This document shows, piece by piece, positions 18,680 to 28,151 of a stretch of DNA of 64,000 nt; within the stretch, counting starts at the first letter, position 1, and each line of letters begins with the position of its first letter. Where the stretch lies: NCBI RefSeq assembly GCF_900156045.1, contig NZ_FTMX01000001.1:62001-126000 (forward strand). Direction: 5' to 3'. The stretch is from Peribacillus simplex (lineage in GTDB: Bacteria; Bacillota; Bacilli; Bacillales; DSM-1321). The notes under the pieces are model-generated. The model had not been told where the DNA came from, searched no databases, and saw only the letters and a program-made list of their open reading frames with translations. A program made the position numbers and the translations under genes.

Positions 18680-18784
18680 AGACTTTGCAGTTTGAATAAT
18701 TTGGATAAATTGAGTAATTTTATTAATTTGAATAATTGAATCAGTCTTGTTACCTTTTATCATCAAATCAGGTAAGGAGAAGAA

Positions 18785-19046
18785 ATGGTGATTGGTTTAG
18801 AAGGAGTAATAAAGTTAAAAAATATGGTTTTAAGGAAGTTGCAAATTACTTTAAGGTCTCTCCACAATCAGTTAGCGATTAGATAAAGGGTAAAAGAAGA
18901 GTCCCACCAATGAGAGTCGAGAATTATCAGAATATTTCGGAGTTTATGCAGATCTAATTTTTAAAGAAGTAAATGAGGAAAATGAAATAAAAAAAATTCG
19001 TTATAAAGTAGGAAGCGTCTTAGAACCAATTATAATCAGAAATGAA
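18785..19046 (+). pseudogene. Broken helix-turn-helix gene
   Basis: Translation in two frames gives GFKEVANYFKVSPQSVSD, an in-frame TAG, then IKGKRRVPPMRVENY. After a one-base frame change comes LSEYFGVYADLIFKEVNEEN. The first part looks like a small XRE-type DNA-binding domain. The second runs in frame into the residues before the DUF262 protein start, so the original gene may have been an HTH-DUF262 fusion or a separate regulator. One stop plus one frameshift make it nonfunctional as read. Confidence 0.6.
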
Positions 19047-19079
19047 ATGAATGATGACTTATTTTTAAGAGAGGATGAT

Positions 19080-20285
19080 ATGAAAATGGAAAATCAGGAA
19101 CAGCTTATTTTCGATATTATTTCCAGTGATGTAAACAATTATGGAACTATAAAAGAATTGGAAGATCAGATTACTGAAGAAAGAAAGGAAATGAAAACTG
19201 AAACATTGGATATTACTATTTCAGAACTTCTGAATATGTATTCAAACCGAAAAGTAATAGATATCCATCCGGAGTTTCAAAGGCTATTTAGATGGTCAAT
19301 GACTCAAAAAACAAAATTGATTGAATCAATTTTGTTAGGTATCCCTATCCCTCCTCTCTTTGTTGCTGAAGATGAACGAACTGCATGGGATGTAATTGAT
19401 GGTGTACAAAGGTTATCAACAATCTTTGAGTTTTTGGGTGTACTAAGAGATGATGAAGAGAAAATAATATCTCCGAGTATATTGGTAGGTACAGAAAAAC
19501 TACCAAGCCTAGAAGGAAAAGTATGGGATAATGATCATCCTCCACATAAACATCGTTTCTCATTTCAACAAGGAATTGGTATTGCAAACAGATTTTTAAA
19601 CTCGAAATTAAAAGTAATTGTTGTAGGGAACGAAAGTAATCCTAAGGCAAAATATGATATTTTTGATAGATTAAATACAGGTGGTAGTAAATTAACACAT
19701 CAAGAAGTTAGAAATTGCTTAGCAATTATGATTAATAGAGAATTCTATGTTTGGCTTAGAAATTTATCAATGAATCCTGACTTTATGTCATGTTTACCAA
19801 TTAGTCAAAAAGCGAAAAATGAACAAAATAATTTAGAATATGTTTTACGCTTTGTTGTTTATAGGCATATCAAAAAAGATGAGTATTCATTTACAGATGA
19901 TATACATGAAGTGCTAACTAAAAAAATGAGAGACATTTGCAGTGAAAACAGTCTTGATCTAATTAAGGAAAAAGAGATTTTTGATAAAACATTTGAACTT
20001 CTTAATAATGCTCTTGGAGAGTCTGCATTTAAAAAATACTATAATGAAGAGCAAAGATTTAAAGGGCAAGTAATGCTATCTAGCTTTGAAATTATTGCAA
20101 TCGGTATAGCAGAAAATCTAGATAAAATCATTAATATGGATATTCCTACAGAGTATATATTAACTAAAGTAACAGACCTTTATGACTCGAGTGATTATTC
20201 GGAAGCTCAAAAAACTATAAGTGGTAGAGCGGTAACTCGATTCACAACTTTAACTGATTTGGGTAAAAAGTATTTTAGCTATTAA
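19080..20285 (+). CDS. DUF262 (GmrS-like/ParB-fold) protein
   Basis: A 401-residue protein. The N-terminal half has the DUF262 hallmarks IHPEFQRLFRWSMTQKTKLIESILLGIPIPPLF and WDVIDGVQRLSTI, the DGxQR motif of this nucleotide-handling fold; RLNTGGSKLTHQEVRN follows near 200. The C-terminal half is helical, with no DUF1524 HNH domain, so it is not a full GmrSD enzyme. I chose ATG 19080 because AAGAGAGG lies 5 bases before it; ATG 19047 is in frame upstream. DUF262 proteins occur in modification-dependent restriction and other defence loci, which suits the neighbourhood. Confidence 0.8.
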   Translation: MKMENQEQLIFDIISSDVNNYGTIKELEDQITEERKEMKTETLDITISELLNMYSNRKVIDIHPEFQRLFRWSMTQKTKLIESILLGIPIPPLFVAEDERTAWDVIDGVQRLSTIFEFLGVLRDDEEKIISPSILVGTEKLPSLEGKVWDNDHPPHKHRFSFQQGIGIANRFLNSKLKVIVVGNESNPKAKYDIFDRLNTGGSKLTHQEVRNCLAIMINREFYVWLRNLSMNPDFMSCLPISQKAKNEQNNLEYVLRFVVYRHIKKDEYSFTDDIHEVLTKKMRDICSENSLDLIKEKEIFDKTFELLNNALGESAFKKYYNEEQRFKGQVMLSSFEIIAIGIAENLDKIINMDIPTEYILTKVTDLYDSSDYSEAQKTISGRAVTRFTTLTDLGKKYFSY

Positions 20286-20422
20286 TTGATTAAAAGGCAG
20301 CCATCTTGGGTTTCTGAATGAACTTTTCACTTTAATGATTCCATTTATTTTATATCCTCATAGATTAGAATCGTAAAAAATAAATATGAAAATATATATT
20401 ATAGCTATGAACATATGTTCAG

Positions 20423-20460
20423 AAAAAACCCTCATTCTATATACAGAATGAGGGTTTTTT
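20423..20460. terminator. Strong bidirectional terminator after DUF262 gene
   Basis: AAAAAACCCTCATTCT / AGAATGAGGGTTTTTT is a perfect stem with a short loop. Confidence 0.92.
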
Positions 20461-20610
20461 CTATTGGAGGGAAAATTATGAGTCAAAAAAGGTACAGAAA
20501 ACTGTTAGAGTTATTGGAGACAAAAATGTAGAAGAAGCAGCCTGCAAAACGAGTAATCTTTGTTAGTCCAAGTCGCTTCATCGGAGTCCAAAAAAATTGA
20601 TATCAACTAG
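20461..20610 (+). other. Gene remnant of unknown origin
   Basis: A good ribosome binding site (TTGGAGGG) and ATG at 20478 open a frame that ends after about 17 codons. In the next frame a longer reading continues with TVRVIGDKNVEEAACKTSN before a stop. It looks like the decayed start of a gene whose 3' part was replaced by the LXG relic that follows. The family is not recognised. Confidence 0.3.
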
Positions 20611-21019
20611 CGGAAGCGGAGAATCGCCGGATTAAAGAATTAAAGGCACAACTCGATCATGTAACAGACCAGATGAGTTCCGCAAATCGCCAAGCAGATC
20701 AGGTATGAAAACTTAGGCATACCCAACAGCAATATGTTATGCAGCTAGAAGTATCCAAGCAACGGCATACATTAAAGGGAATAGGACTAGGCCTTTATAA
20801 TGAATTTGTTGCGGGGGTTTGGGACTTTGTCACAGACCCTAGGGAAACGGTTGAAGGTGTGGCAAATTCAATCGTGCATCCTATATAAACCTATAAATAT
20901 ATTTCAAAGGCAATATCTGATTTTATGAAGGGGATATGGTAAATGGTGATGCCTATTCGCGGTCTCATTGGGTAACTTATGCCCTTGGAACAGTCGTCAT
21001 GAAAGTAGTAGGAACAACA
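20611..21019 (+). pseudogene. Degraded copy of the LXG toxin middle region
   Basis: About 410 bases align with the LXG gene around 12375-12800, for example GAGAATCGCCGGATTAAAGA, CAGCAATATGTTATGCAGCT and GCCTATTCGCGGTCTCATTG. There are several small deletions and an in-frame stop (CCTATATAAACC). Neither the LXG N-terminus nor a toxin tip is attached. It marks the far side of a rearranged toxin array enclosing the OLD, methylase and DUF262 genes. Confidence 0.85.
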
Positions 21020-21175
21020 GATTTTTAAAATAGATAACTAGAAGCAACTTATAAATGGGATATCATCCAATGGGATATATTTTTTTGGTTTATGTGAAAC
21101 TTAATTGGGAAGATAAAATGTATTGGGAAACGTTGGTGGTTTGCATGAAATGTGCATAAAAGGATGTGGTTATAA

Positions 21176-21731
21176 TTGAATAATGATTTACCTCTTAAAT
21201 CAGAAACCCCAATATTAGGAACAGACCATACTATGTTAGAATTTTGGCAATGGGACTTTTCAAATATATTAACAAATAACCTAAGTGGTATTTTTGCTGA
21301 GTTTTTAATTGGGACTGCTCTTGGCTGTTTAAATCAAATACGAGTTGAATGGGATGCATTTGATTTAGTTTATAAAGGCATGAAAATTGAGGTGAAATCT
21401 TCTGCGTATATCCAAGCATGGCATAAAGAAAAATATTCAAACATCAGTTTTAGTATTGGGGCAAAAAAAAGAATATGATTATGGAACAAATAAAAATAGC
21501 CCTACCATAAAACGGCATGCAGATATAAATGTTTTTTGTTTACTAAAAGAAAAAAATTTAGAATTAATTGAACCATTAAATATGACACAATGGGAATTTT
21601 ATATTGTATTAACTAAAGACTTAGATATGCATTTTCCCCATCAAAAAACAATATCTTTAAATTCACTAAAAAAAATAGCTCACCCGTGTATATATGAAGA
21701 ATTAAAACAGACAGTAGATGGTATATTGTAG
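21176..21731 (+). pseudogene. Nuclease-like gene split by a frameshift in an A8 run
   Basis: Two frames join into one protein of about 185 residues. The first (TTG 21176 to 21478) ends in SFSIGAKK; the second continues with EYDYGTNKNSP to a natural stop at 21731. The break is in GCAAAAAAAAG at about 21463-21471, where one A too many shifts the frame. WDAFDLVYKGMKIEVKSSAYI resembles the D...ExK core of PD-(D/E)XK nucleases, with a K in the usual place. It may be the endonuclease partner of the methylase upstream. It could be intact if the extra A is a sequencing error. Confidence 0.65.
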
Positions 21732-21994
21732 GGATTATGATCCAAACTGCTTTTTATCCATGGAGAGTATATTTTTTGCAAAAATAAAGAAGAAACATGT
21801 TAAACGCACAAAGGGGTAAATTTAATTTAGTCTAAAAAGGATATCCTTAATTCCTAGGCAAACAATGTATCAACGTTTTTTACTAGAACCATCACAAATT
21901 GGTATAACAGCGTAATCCTAGTGTCAAAAGGAGCAGTAGGTCATAGCCGGTTGCAGCGGGAGTAATATCTTTTTTGCCCTATCTCCTATATGTA
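21732..21994. other. Gene-free stretch
   Basis: I see no gene, repeat or promoter that I can support here. Confidence 0.5.
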
Positions 21995-22030
21995 AAGAGC
22001 ATGATTTCCCTGAAATCATGCTCTTTATAT
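21995..22030. terminator. Terminator at the end of mcrC
   Basis: AAGAGCATGATTTC-CCT-GAAATCATGCTCTT, a perfect stem with a tight loop, overlaps the mcrC stop region. Confidence 0.88.
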
Positions 22031-23239
22031 TAATTTATAATATATATCTTTCAACTCACTCACAGTCTCACTAAACTCATCAACTCTCACGGCGCACATT
22101 TCAATTGTCTTCTCAGTATCAATAACTTCCCATACAGGATAATCCGTTTCTCCTTCCTGTTTAGGATAAAGCAAAATACAACGCTCAACATCCTTATAGG
22201 CAGTCACATATGCATACATTTGATAAATATCACTTTGAACGTATTGGCTTCTTCCGTTATATGATGAACTCTTCCATTTGGTATCAATGATTATTTTATT
22301 ATCAATCACAAAATCTGGTTTTAATAAAATATTACCATAGCCACTTTTTTTATTTCGGAGCAGCCTTTTTCCTGTATCCTGACTGATTACTGCATGAGTA
22401 CCAACAGCCTCTTTTAATGCGGCTTCAATGTAGTTTTCAAATAGCAAATTCATTTGAAATAAGAAAGAAAATGATGAGGCATTTCGTCGTTTATTGTATA
22501 TATCAGCTCGTTCAATAATCAGTTTTGCAAACAATGCGGCATCGCGAAAGCGTTCGTTTTGACGGTTAAACATTATATTTTTAAAATTTGACTGGGAAAA
22601 CTGCACTAAATCCACCTGCTCTAAAAAGCCTAAACAACGTTCAAGGTGCAGTGTTAACCTATGATTTTTTGCAGAGCGCTTCACAATAAGTAAGGCACAT
22701 TTAAAAAGTTGATTTAAAGAATTGTTTTCTGTATGTTCATCAAATGCACAGTAAGCATTTGATTTTTGAAACATATTTTGACGGACATGCTTACTTAGCT
22801 GAAGTTTGCCACGAAGTGCATATAAATTATCTTCTTGGCGTTCATATGTTTTATAGATACCTTTTTGTAGTTCAGGTAGTAAACGAGTGATAAATGAAGT
22901 AAGAAAAGCATCAAGCAGGTTACCTTTTTCTTCCCCGTTTTGTACCTGATCGTAAAAGGAAATTGATAGAAACCCTGTGACCGACAGCATCGCTAATAAT
23001 GCTTTTTGATCATTAACTGGATTCAATGTAATTTTCGGAACAATTTCATATCGTACATCCGAGCACTGAATTACACCGACATAATTAATAAAACGCAGCC
23101 GTTTATACTGAAGTTCAAGCACCTTCTCGTTCGGATATTTTTCTTCTATATACTGTACCAGTTCTTCAAATTGTGCGTTTGTTACAGTATTTTCCGTAAT
23201 CCAGTCAAATGCTTCTCGAACAGTAATCGTCTTATTCAT
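22025..23239 (-). CDS. mcrC: McrC-family nuclease subunit
   Basis: A 404-residue McrC-like protein. The N-terminal part matches the McrC domain that docks onto McrB rings. The C-terminal PD-(D/E)XK core is visible as LKPDFVIDNKIIIDTKWK near 310-325, with D, D and K residues for metal-dependent cleavage. The family stimulates McrB GTPase activity and cuts DNA when the ring translocates on modified DNA. The gene overlaps the mcrB stop by 8 bases, so it is translationally coupled to it. Together they form a type IV restriction system against modified (for example methylated) phage DNA. Confidence 0.9.
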   Translation of the reverse strand: MNKTITVREAFDWITENTVTNAQFEELVQYIEEKYPNEKVLELQYKRLRFINYVGVIQCSDVRYEIVPKITLNPVNDQKALLAMLSVTGFLSISFYDQVQNGEEKGNLLDAFLTSFITRLLPELQKGIYKTYERQEDNLYALRGKLQLSKHVRQNMFQKSNAYCAFDEHTENNSLNQLFKCALLIVKRSAKNHRLTLHLERCLGFLEQVDLVQFSQSNFKNIMFNRQNERFRDAALFAKLIIERADIYNKRRNASSFSFLFQMNLLFENYIEAALKEAVGTHAVISQDTGKRLLRNKKSGYGNILLKPDFVIDNKIIIDTKWKSSSYNGRSQYVQSDIYQMYAYVTAYKDVERCILLYPKQEGETDYPVWEVIDTEKTIEMCAVRVDEFSETVSELKDIYYKLI

Positions 23240-25802
23240 AAATTGCTATTAGTTCCTGTGGTGTTAATTTACGTTTTAAGCGGTACAGTGCTGGAATATG
23301 CATAGACGGTTTCTGTTTAAATAATTGATTCACATCGACTTCTTCTTTATAAACGATATACGAATCTTCCTTTGACTTTCCAATTCCTCCCAAAACAAGA
23401 CCGATTTTTTCCCAGTCATCATAAAAGTAATCCTGCAAGAGTGGTATGATTTTTGTTTGGAAAATAGAAATCACTTCCTCATCCGTTGTAGCGTTTATAA
23501 AATATGCGTGACCAATTGTATGATCTCGATCATACAACACTTCTATACGCTTATTCATAATGGATAACATGACAGTAAGATCAATCTCTTCACCTATGGA
23601 TTCTAATAGATCCGCATTCGGCATCATTTCTTCAAATACATATCTTCTGCGAAGTGCTGTATCTAACAATGCAATTGAGCGATCTGCTGTATTCATTGTT
23701 CCGATAATAAATAAGTTTGGAGGTAAAGTGAATTTTTCTTTTGAATAGGGAAGTTCAACAATTAGTTCGTTTTTTTCTGTAAGGCGTTTATCCTCTTCTA
23801 AAAGTGTTAAAAGTTCTCCAAAAATCTTTGAAATATTGCCACGGTTCATTTCATCAATGATCACAACATGTTTTTTCACATTAGTAAATTCAAATGAACT
23901 GCTTCTTTCTATCAGCGCCTTTTTGATAACCGCTTTTTTCTCGTCTCCTTCAATTTCAATGGTCTCTTCTTCTTCCATTTTTTCTGAAATCCAATTCAGT
24001 ACAGACCAATATCTGGTCTGATTACAGCCACCAATCGCTTCGCGAATAAATCCAATATTATTATGCTTCCAATCAATGTCATGCTCTTGAATAAAGCGAT
24101 ATAAATTTAACAATCGTTCTTTGGAGACGATTGAGTTGGTTTTCACATCTTCACTTGTTACTACAATATTACCTTGTGGTGAGATATGAGAGATAAAACT
24201 TGCAGCCCCAGTTTTGGATTCAAATTGAACATTGTGAGGTATCCCATTTACAACTAGATAATTATATAACTGTTCAAAATGCACTTCCCCTGAATAGTCA
24301 TGTTTATTGCTCTCGATTCCTTCATACATAGCTTCGAGTGCTGCCTTTTTTAAAATACCGTCTGTTGGAATGAAATTTCCATTTCCATCCGACTTTAACC
24401 CTTCAATGAAATCTTCGTAAGCATACGACTGATGGAATGTTACAAAATTAATTTGACCTGCTTTAACTAAACGGGAAAACTCCTGTTGGATGGCCTCACG
24501 TCCGTCTGCAATCAGTTCTTCATATATTTTTGGATCAATTAATTTAACAGCCCTTTCTGTAACCGTATACGTTTTCCCTGTACCAGGTGGTCCATGAAAT
24601 ATATAGTTTTTTGGGACTGTATCTAATATTGGTTCCGGCAATGGAGAGGGATCTTTTATTTCTTCACTCTGCATAAACACTAAATTAATCGTTTTCTTAC
24701 TTTTCGCTTCATTAATGACACTACGATATCCCCCATAGCCAATAAACTCTCTTTTCTCTGTATTTGTCCATTGAACTGGAAGAAGATGTCCGTATTTTTG
24801 AGAAAACTCATAGCCATCAGTGGCATCACTAGTTATTCTTCCGACTGCGCTAATCCGTAAAACAGCCCGATTCTTTCCTTCGACTTTAAGAGTGTAAGTT
24901 GACTTTAAGGCAACTAAATCGCCTTCTTTCATTGTGAAAAACTGCTTTAACGCTTTTTGTCCTGCTGTTGACTCTTCTTTTTCATCAAAAATGTCTTCAA
25001 TACTTTCCTCATTTAAATAAGGTGATAAATCTTCGTGAAAAATATCAATGGCTATACAGTTATTTTGTAGTAAGTAATCTCGAATGGAATCTTCATTGTC
25101 AGATTTATGTTCAATTAACCAATAATTGATATTTTTGTCAAGCGCTTTATCGCGCTCTGAAAATGTATCCCAAATAAAGCGGCTAATCTCTTCATTAGAC
25201 CAACTTGAAAAGACATCTTGCTTCTTAAGTGCAATCAATACTTCGTGATTTAGCTCTATAGAATACTTTGAAGCAAGTAGCGCATCATTTATATTCAGCT
25301 CTTTTCCAAGTTCAATCAAAATCGGTGGTGAATAAATGTTTAAAAATTTATCTGGAATATAGATGTTTAATATCTTGAGTAGCACCATATTAAAAACAGG
25401 TACTTCCAATGAGGAAATATCAGAAATATGGTCTTCCTCTGCAAATTTGATGGCTTTAATAATTCTTTCTTTTAGAGATTGAAATTCTTTATTTAACTGT
25501 TCACCTTTCAGTTCGATTTTTTGTTTACCATAACCTTTACAGTAGTCTCCTGTTTTTGAAAGGTAAATGCCAAACTTAGATGAATTGCCTCCACCTATCC
25601 CACCTAAAATTTTCTTCCGTTCAAGCCAGTAGTTAAAGCAATCTTTTGTTTTTGTATTGGAAAATTCATCTATTGTTAGATCGATTAAAGAGGCAAATGG
25701 AAAACGTTTGAGGAATGATTGGCGTCCTTCTTCTTTTTCAGCAAGGAGTTGTTCATTTGATTTGTAAATTAAAGCTTTATTGAGTAAAGTTTGAAGTTTC
25801 AT
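23232..25802 (-). CDS. mcrB: McrB-family GTPase with N-terminal recognition domains
   Basis: An 856-residue protein. Residues 1-~270 form a helical region of the kind found in front of McrB; about 290-370 has an EVE/PUA-like look (MKEGDLVALKST ... AVGRITSD ... LPVQW), which could read a modified base. The McrB AAA+ motor follows: Walker A GPPGTGKT near 402, Walker B VVIIDEMNRGNISKIFGELLT, sensor GTMNTADRS and LLDTALRRR. The motor hydrolyses GTP in characterised McrB. It is the first gene of the mcrBC operon. Confidence 0.9.
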   Translation of the reverse strand: MKLQTLLNKALIYKSNEQLLAEKEEGRQSFLKRFPFASLIDLTIDEFSNTKTKDCFNYWLERKKILGGIGGGNSSKFGIYLSKTGDYCKGYGKQKIELKGEQLNKEFQSLKERIIKAIKFAEEDHISDISSLEVPVFNMVLLKILNIYIPDKFLNIYSPPILIELGKELNINDALLASKYSIELNHEVLIALKKQDVFSSWSNEEISRFIWDTFSERDKALDKNINYWLIEHKSDNEDSIRDYLLQNNCIAIDIFHEDLSPYLNEESIEDIFDEKEESTAGQKALKQFFTMKEGDLVALKSTYTLKVEGKNRAVLRISAVGRITSDATDGYEFSQKYGHLLPVQWTNTEKREFIGYGGYRSVINEAKSKKTINLVFMQSEEIKDPSPLPEPILDTVPKNYIFHGPPGTGKTYTVTERAVKLIDPKIYEELIADGREAIQQEFSRLVKAGQINFVTFHQSYAYEDFIEGLKSDGNGNFIPTDGILKKAALEAMYEGIESNKHDYSGEVHFEQLYNYLVVNGIPHNVQFESKTGAASFISHISPQGNIVVTSEDVKTNSIVSKERLLNLYRFIQEHDIDWKHNNIGFIREAIGGCNQTRYWSVLNWISEKMEEEETIEIEGDEKKAVIKKALIERSSSFEFTNVKKHVVIIDEMNRGNISKIFGELLTLLEEDKRLTEKNELIVELPYSKEKFTLPPNLFIIGTMNTADRSIALLDTALRRRYVFEEMMPNADLLESIGEEIDLTVMLSIMNKRIEVLYDRDHTIGHAYFINATTDEEVISIFQTKIIPLLQDYFYDDWEKIGLVLGGIGKSKEDSYIVYKEEVDVNQLFKQKPSMHIPALYRLKRKLTPQELIAIYE

Positions 25803-25895
25803 TAAGGAAGGAACTCCTTTTGTTTTTATAGCAATTATAGGTTATAAGGTAAAAAGAGGGAAGGTGGTAGATATAGCAAGATTAAAGAAGAGGAT

Positions 25896-25930
25896 AAAAA
25901 AGACGATATTTAAATATATTGTCTTTTTTA
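25896..25930. terminator. Hairpin between divergent mcrB and the next gene
   Basis: AAAAAGACGATATTT / AAATATATTGTCTTTTT is a near-perfect stem with T/A flanks. It lies in a divergent region, so it more likely insulates incoming transcription than ends a local gene. Confidence 0.6.
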
Positions 25931-26060
25931 ATAAGTCACATGCTTATGTGGAATGAAAGGGGTTGTTCTAAGTAATTCAATCGATTGGAAAATAAAGAAA
26001 AAGTACCCTTAGGTGATATAATAAGTTAAAACTATATTAATAGATAAAGGGAGTATGAAG

Positions 26061-26510
26061 ATGAGAGAAGTTTTATCAATACCAGCGGGAAAGACAATTA
26101 AAAATATTAAAGGATATGGTATTCATGCATTCCCTTATCCAAGGAATACTACGTATGATCAATCACAATATATAGCATTCAGAGCAGAAAAAGGCGGAAA
26201 AATGGATATGTTATACAGCGTTACGAATGAAGTAGTATTAAACCCTTCTGATAAAAATTTGGAGTGCAAACTTCATCATTTAGATGATGATAGTAAAGAT
26301 AGAATTTTAAGATACATAAATGCACGAAAAACTACAAAATTTGGCTTTGAAAAAAAGAATCATACTTATAAGTTTTTTGTCCTAAAAGAGGAACAATCCC
26401 TACCTCACGAACCTAGACCTCAAGGGAGAAATACAGCAGGCCACACCTACTATACATATGAAGAAATTACATGTGGAAAAGATGAAGTGATCGTTCAATC
26501 TAAGTTGTAA
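26061..26510 (+). CDS. Unrecognised 149-residue protein
   Basis: A soluble, basic protein with no family I recognise. It shows a possible beta-rich N-terminus (REVLSIPAGKTIKNIKGYGIHAFPYP) and many aromatic residues, no membrane segment and no obvious catalytic motif. ATG 26061 is preceded by AAAGGGAG; ATG 26055 is too close to that site. It stands alone between mcrB (divergent) and an unrelated nuclease-like gene within the defence island. A role in that context is possible, but nothing shows it. Confidence 0.6.
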   Translation: MREVLSIPAGKTIKNIKGYGIHAFPYPRNTTYDQSQYIAFRAEKGGKMDMLYSVTNEVVLNPSDKNLECKLHHLDDDSKDRILRYINARKTTKFGFEKKNHTYKFFVLKEEQSLPHEPRPQGRNTAGHTYYTYEEITCGKDEVIVQSKL

Positions 26511-26933
26511 AGTTGTAGCTGAACCCTCAATTAATGTTTTGGTTAACAGAAGAATATTTAATTAAGAAGTAGTATTAATTCAAGGAATGAAGATAATAAA
26601 GGGAATAATCAGTGTTTGGATCAGGGGATTCCAAACACTTTACATACCTTCTGTACAGGAAATTGATTCATTTGTTCCTCGATAAATTAGTTAAGATCGG
26701 TTTCTGATACTTATTCGTGGATATGCCATAGCTTTTTTTAAGATTTCTACTCCCTGCTGTAACCTAGGGTTTTCCTTCTGTATGGCGGCTAAGTCAGGGC
26801 CTTTCCATAAAACCAATAAGAGTAAGTTCTTTTAAATATATAAATGGTTACTTCTAACTCCACTATTCTTAATGTGAGATTTTCAAAGGTAGTATAAAAA
26901 TGAGTTAGTATTTCTGCGAAAGAAGGGAAATAT
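26511..26933. other. Gene-free stretch with a terminator-like hairpin
   Basis: AGTGTTTGGA / TCCAAACACT at 26611-26639 forms a stem with a modest T-containing tail and probably ends the preceding gene. I see nothing else supportable in these 420 bases. Confidence 0.5.
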
Positions 26934-27770
26934 ATGAATCTATTTAAATATTATGGGCAATATGAAAATCACCTTACAAATATATTGATGAATATATTAT
27001 CAATGCATAATGCAGAACTTACTAGACCATTTTTAGATTTATTAATAGGAGAGGCAACTAAAAATTTTAATCATGAAAGGAATCAAATAAAGTTATTCAG
27101 TCCTATTAACCCGAATCCAAATGTAGAATTTGAATATATCTTAGGGATAGCACCCTATAAGAGAAAACTACCTAACAGTGGGTTAGAGGGAAATCTCGAT
27201 TCAATACCAGATGCTTGGATATTTGGTGGAAATTTCACTATACTCGTTGAAGTTAAGGTGAGAGGTACGCTGGATGATAGTCAATTGGCAGCTCACCAAA
27301 CAAAGTTTTCGAAACCCGCAAAAGTAATTGAAGCTTCCTGGCAAAAAGTCTTTGAGTCTTTTAATAAATTGGATCTATCAACCAAGCCGATTGAAGCCTT
27401 TCTGATTCAGCAGTTTTTGTCGGAGTATAAGGATATGAATCCTGAAAGAAGAAGATCATCAGGAATGCCTAGTGAGATTATTGGGGGAGTTAGTAAAGAA
27501 CATGAAGTTTACTTTATTATCTCCGGGAGTAAACAAACGGATTTTTACACTGTGGATTTGCATTTGCCCTCTGGAAGTGTAAAAAGATTAAACGATAGCC
27601 TCAATGGGATTCAAGAGTCTCGACGTTGGATTGCAAATTATGTGAAATATAACCACATAGACTTAAATATCTCTTTTAATGGTGATAAAACGATAATTAA
27701 TGACCGTTGTGTAAAACCAGGTAGAATTAAGGATGCATGGAATCAATGGAGATTGGGGAGTTATTTGTAA
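26934..27770 (+). CDS. PD-(D/E)XK nuclease-like protein of unknown family
   Basis: A 278-residue protein. The segment IPDAWIFGGNFTILVEVKVRG near 93-113 fits a nuclease core (D, then hydrophobic strand, ExK), preceded by a helical N-terminus (FKYYGQYENHLTNILMNIL) like that seen in some restriction-associated nucleases. There is no helicase or methylase domain. A GAAGGGA ribosome binding site supports the ATG. It lies between McrBC and a giant helicase-nuclease, so restriction or abortive defence is a reasonable guess; no specific function is claimed. Confidence 0.6.
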   Translation: MNLFKYYGQYENHLTNILMNILSMHNAELTRPFLDLLIGEATKNFNHERNQIKLFSPINPNPNVEFEYILGIAPYKRKLPNSGLEGNLDSIPDAWIFGGNFTILVEVKVRGTLDDSQLAAHQTKFSKPAKVIEASWQKVFESFNKLDLSTKPIEAFLIQQFLSEYKDMNPERRRSSGMPSEIIGGVSKEHEVYFIISGSKQTDFYTVDLHLPSGSVKRLNDSLNGIQESRRWIANYVKYNHIDLNISFNGDKTIINDRCVKPGRIKDAWNQWRLGSYL

Positions 27771-28151
27771 ATAACATCGGATATGTGAGAAGAATAAAAG
27801 TGAAACAATATTTTATTTCCGCTTCCAATTTACCCTTCTACTTATATTGCTTGGACTCAAATACAAGAGATTAACCGCTGGTCATTTTTGGGTCAAGTAG
27901 ACTATCGAGGGTGGGACCGGTTACGATTTAGTATCCGGTCTTTTTGTATACATAAAATAATAAAATTACTTAAGAGAGTTAGTTTGAAAGGGAGAGATTC
28001 AATACAGTTTACGGGACTTTTACCTTTAGCACTATACATAAAAAAATAAAAGCAGCATGTAATAATAATATTGTTATATTTTACATATCCTTTTATTGAA
28101 ACTACAAAAGTTGTAAAATTATACATGAAAAATAAATGGGGTGTGTTTAGA
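27771..28151 (+). promoter_or_regulatory. Intergenic leader: terminator, then promoter for the giant helicase
   Basis: GACCGG/CCGGTC followed by TTTTTG (27914-27948) ends the upstream transcript. TTGAAA at 28096 and TATACA at 28120 with an 18-base spacer make a promoter about 27 bases before the GTG start at 28152. This supports that start over the in-frame ATG at 28125, which would overlap the -10. Confidence 0.6.

Noticed and set aside
21463-21471. Programmed -1 frameshift on the A run
   Set aside because: The downstream frame is +1 relative to the first, so a -1 slip would not reach it.
21456-21731. Separate 91-residue gene
   Set aside because: It starts at a TTG inside the upstream frame and continues its protein; a frameshift explains it better.
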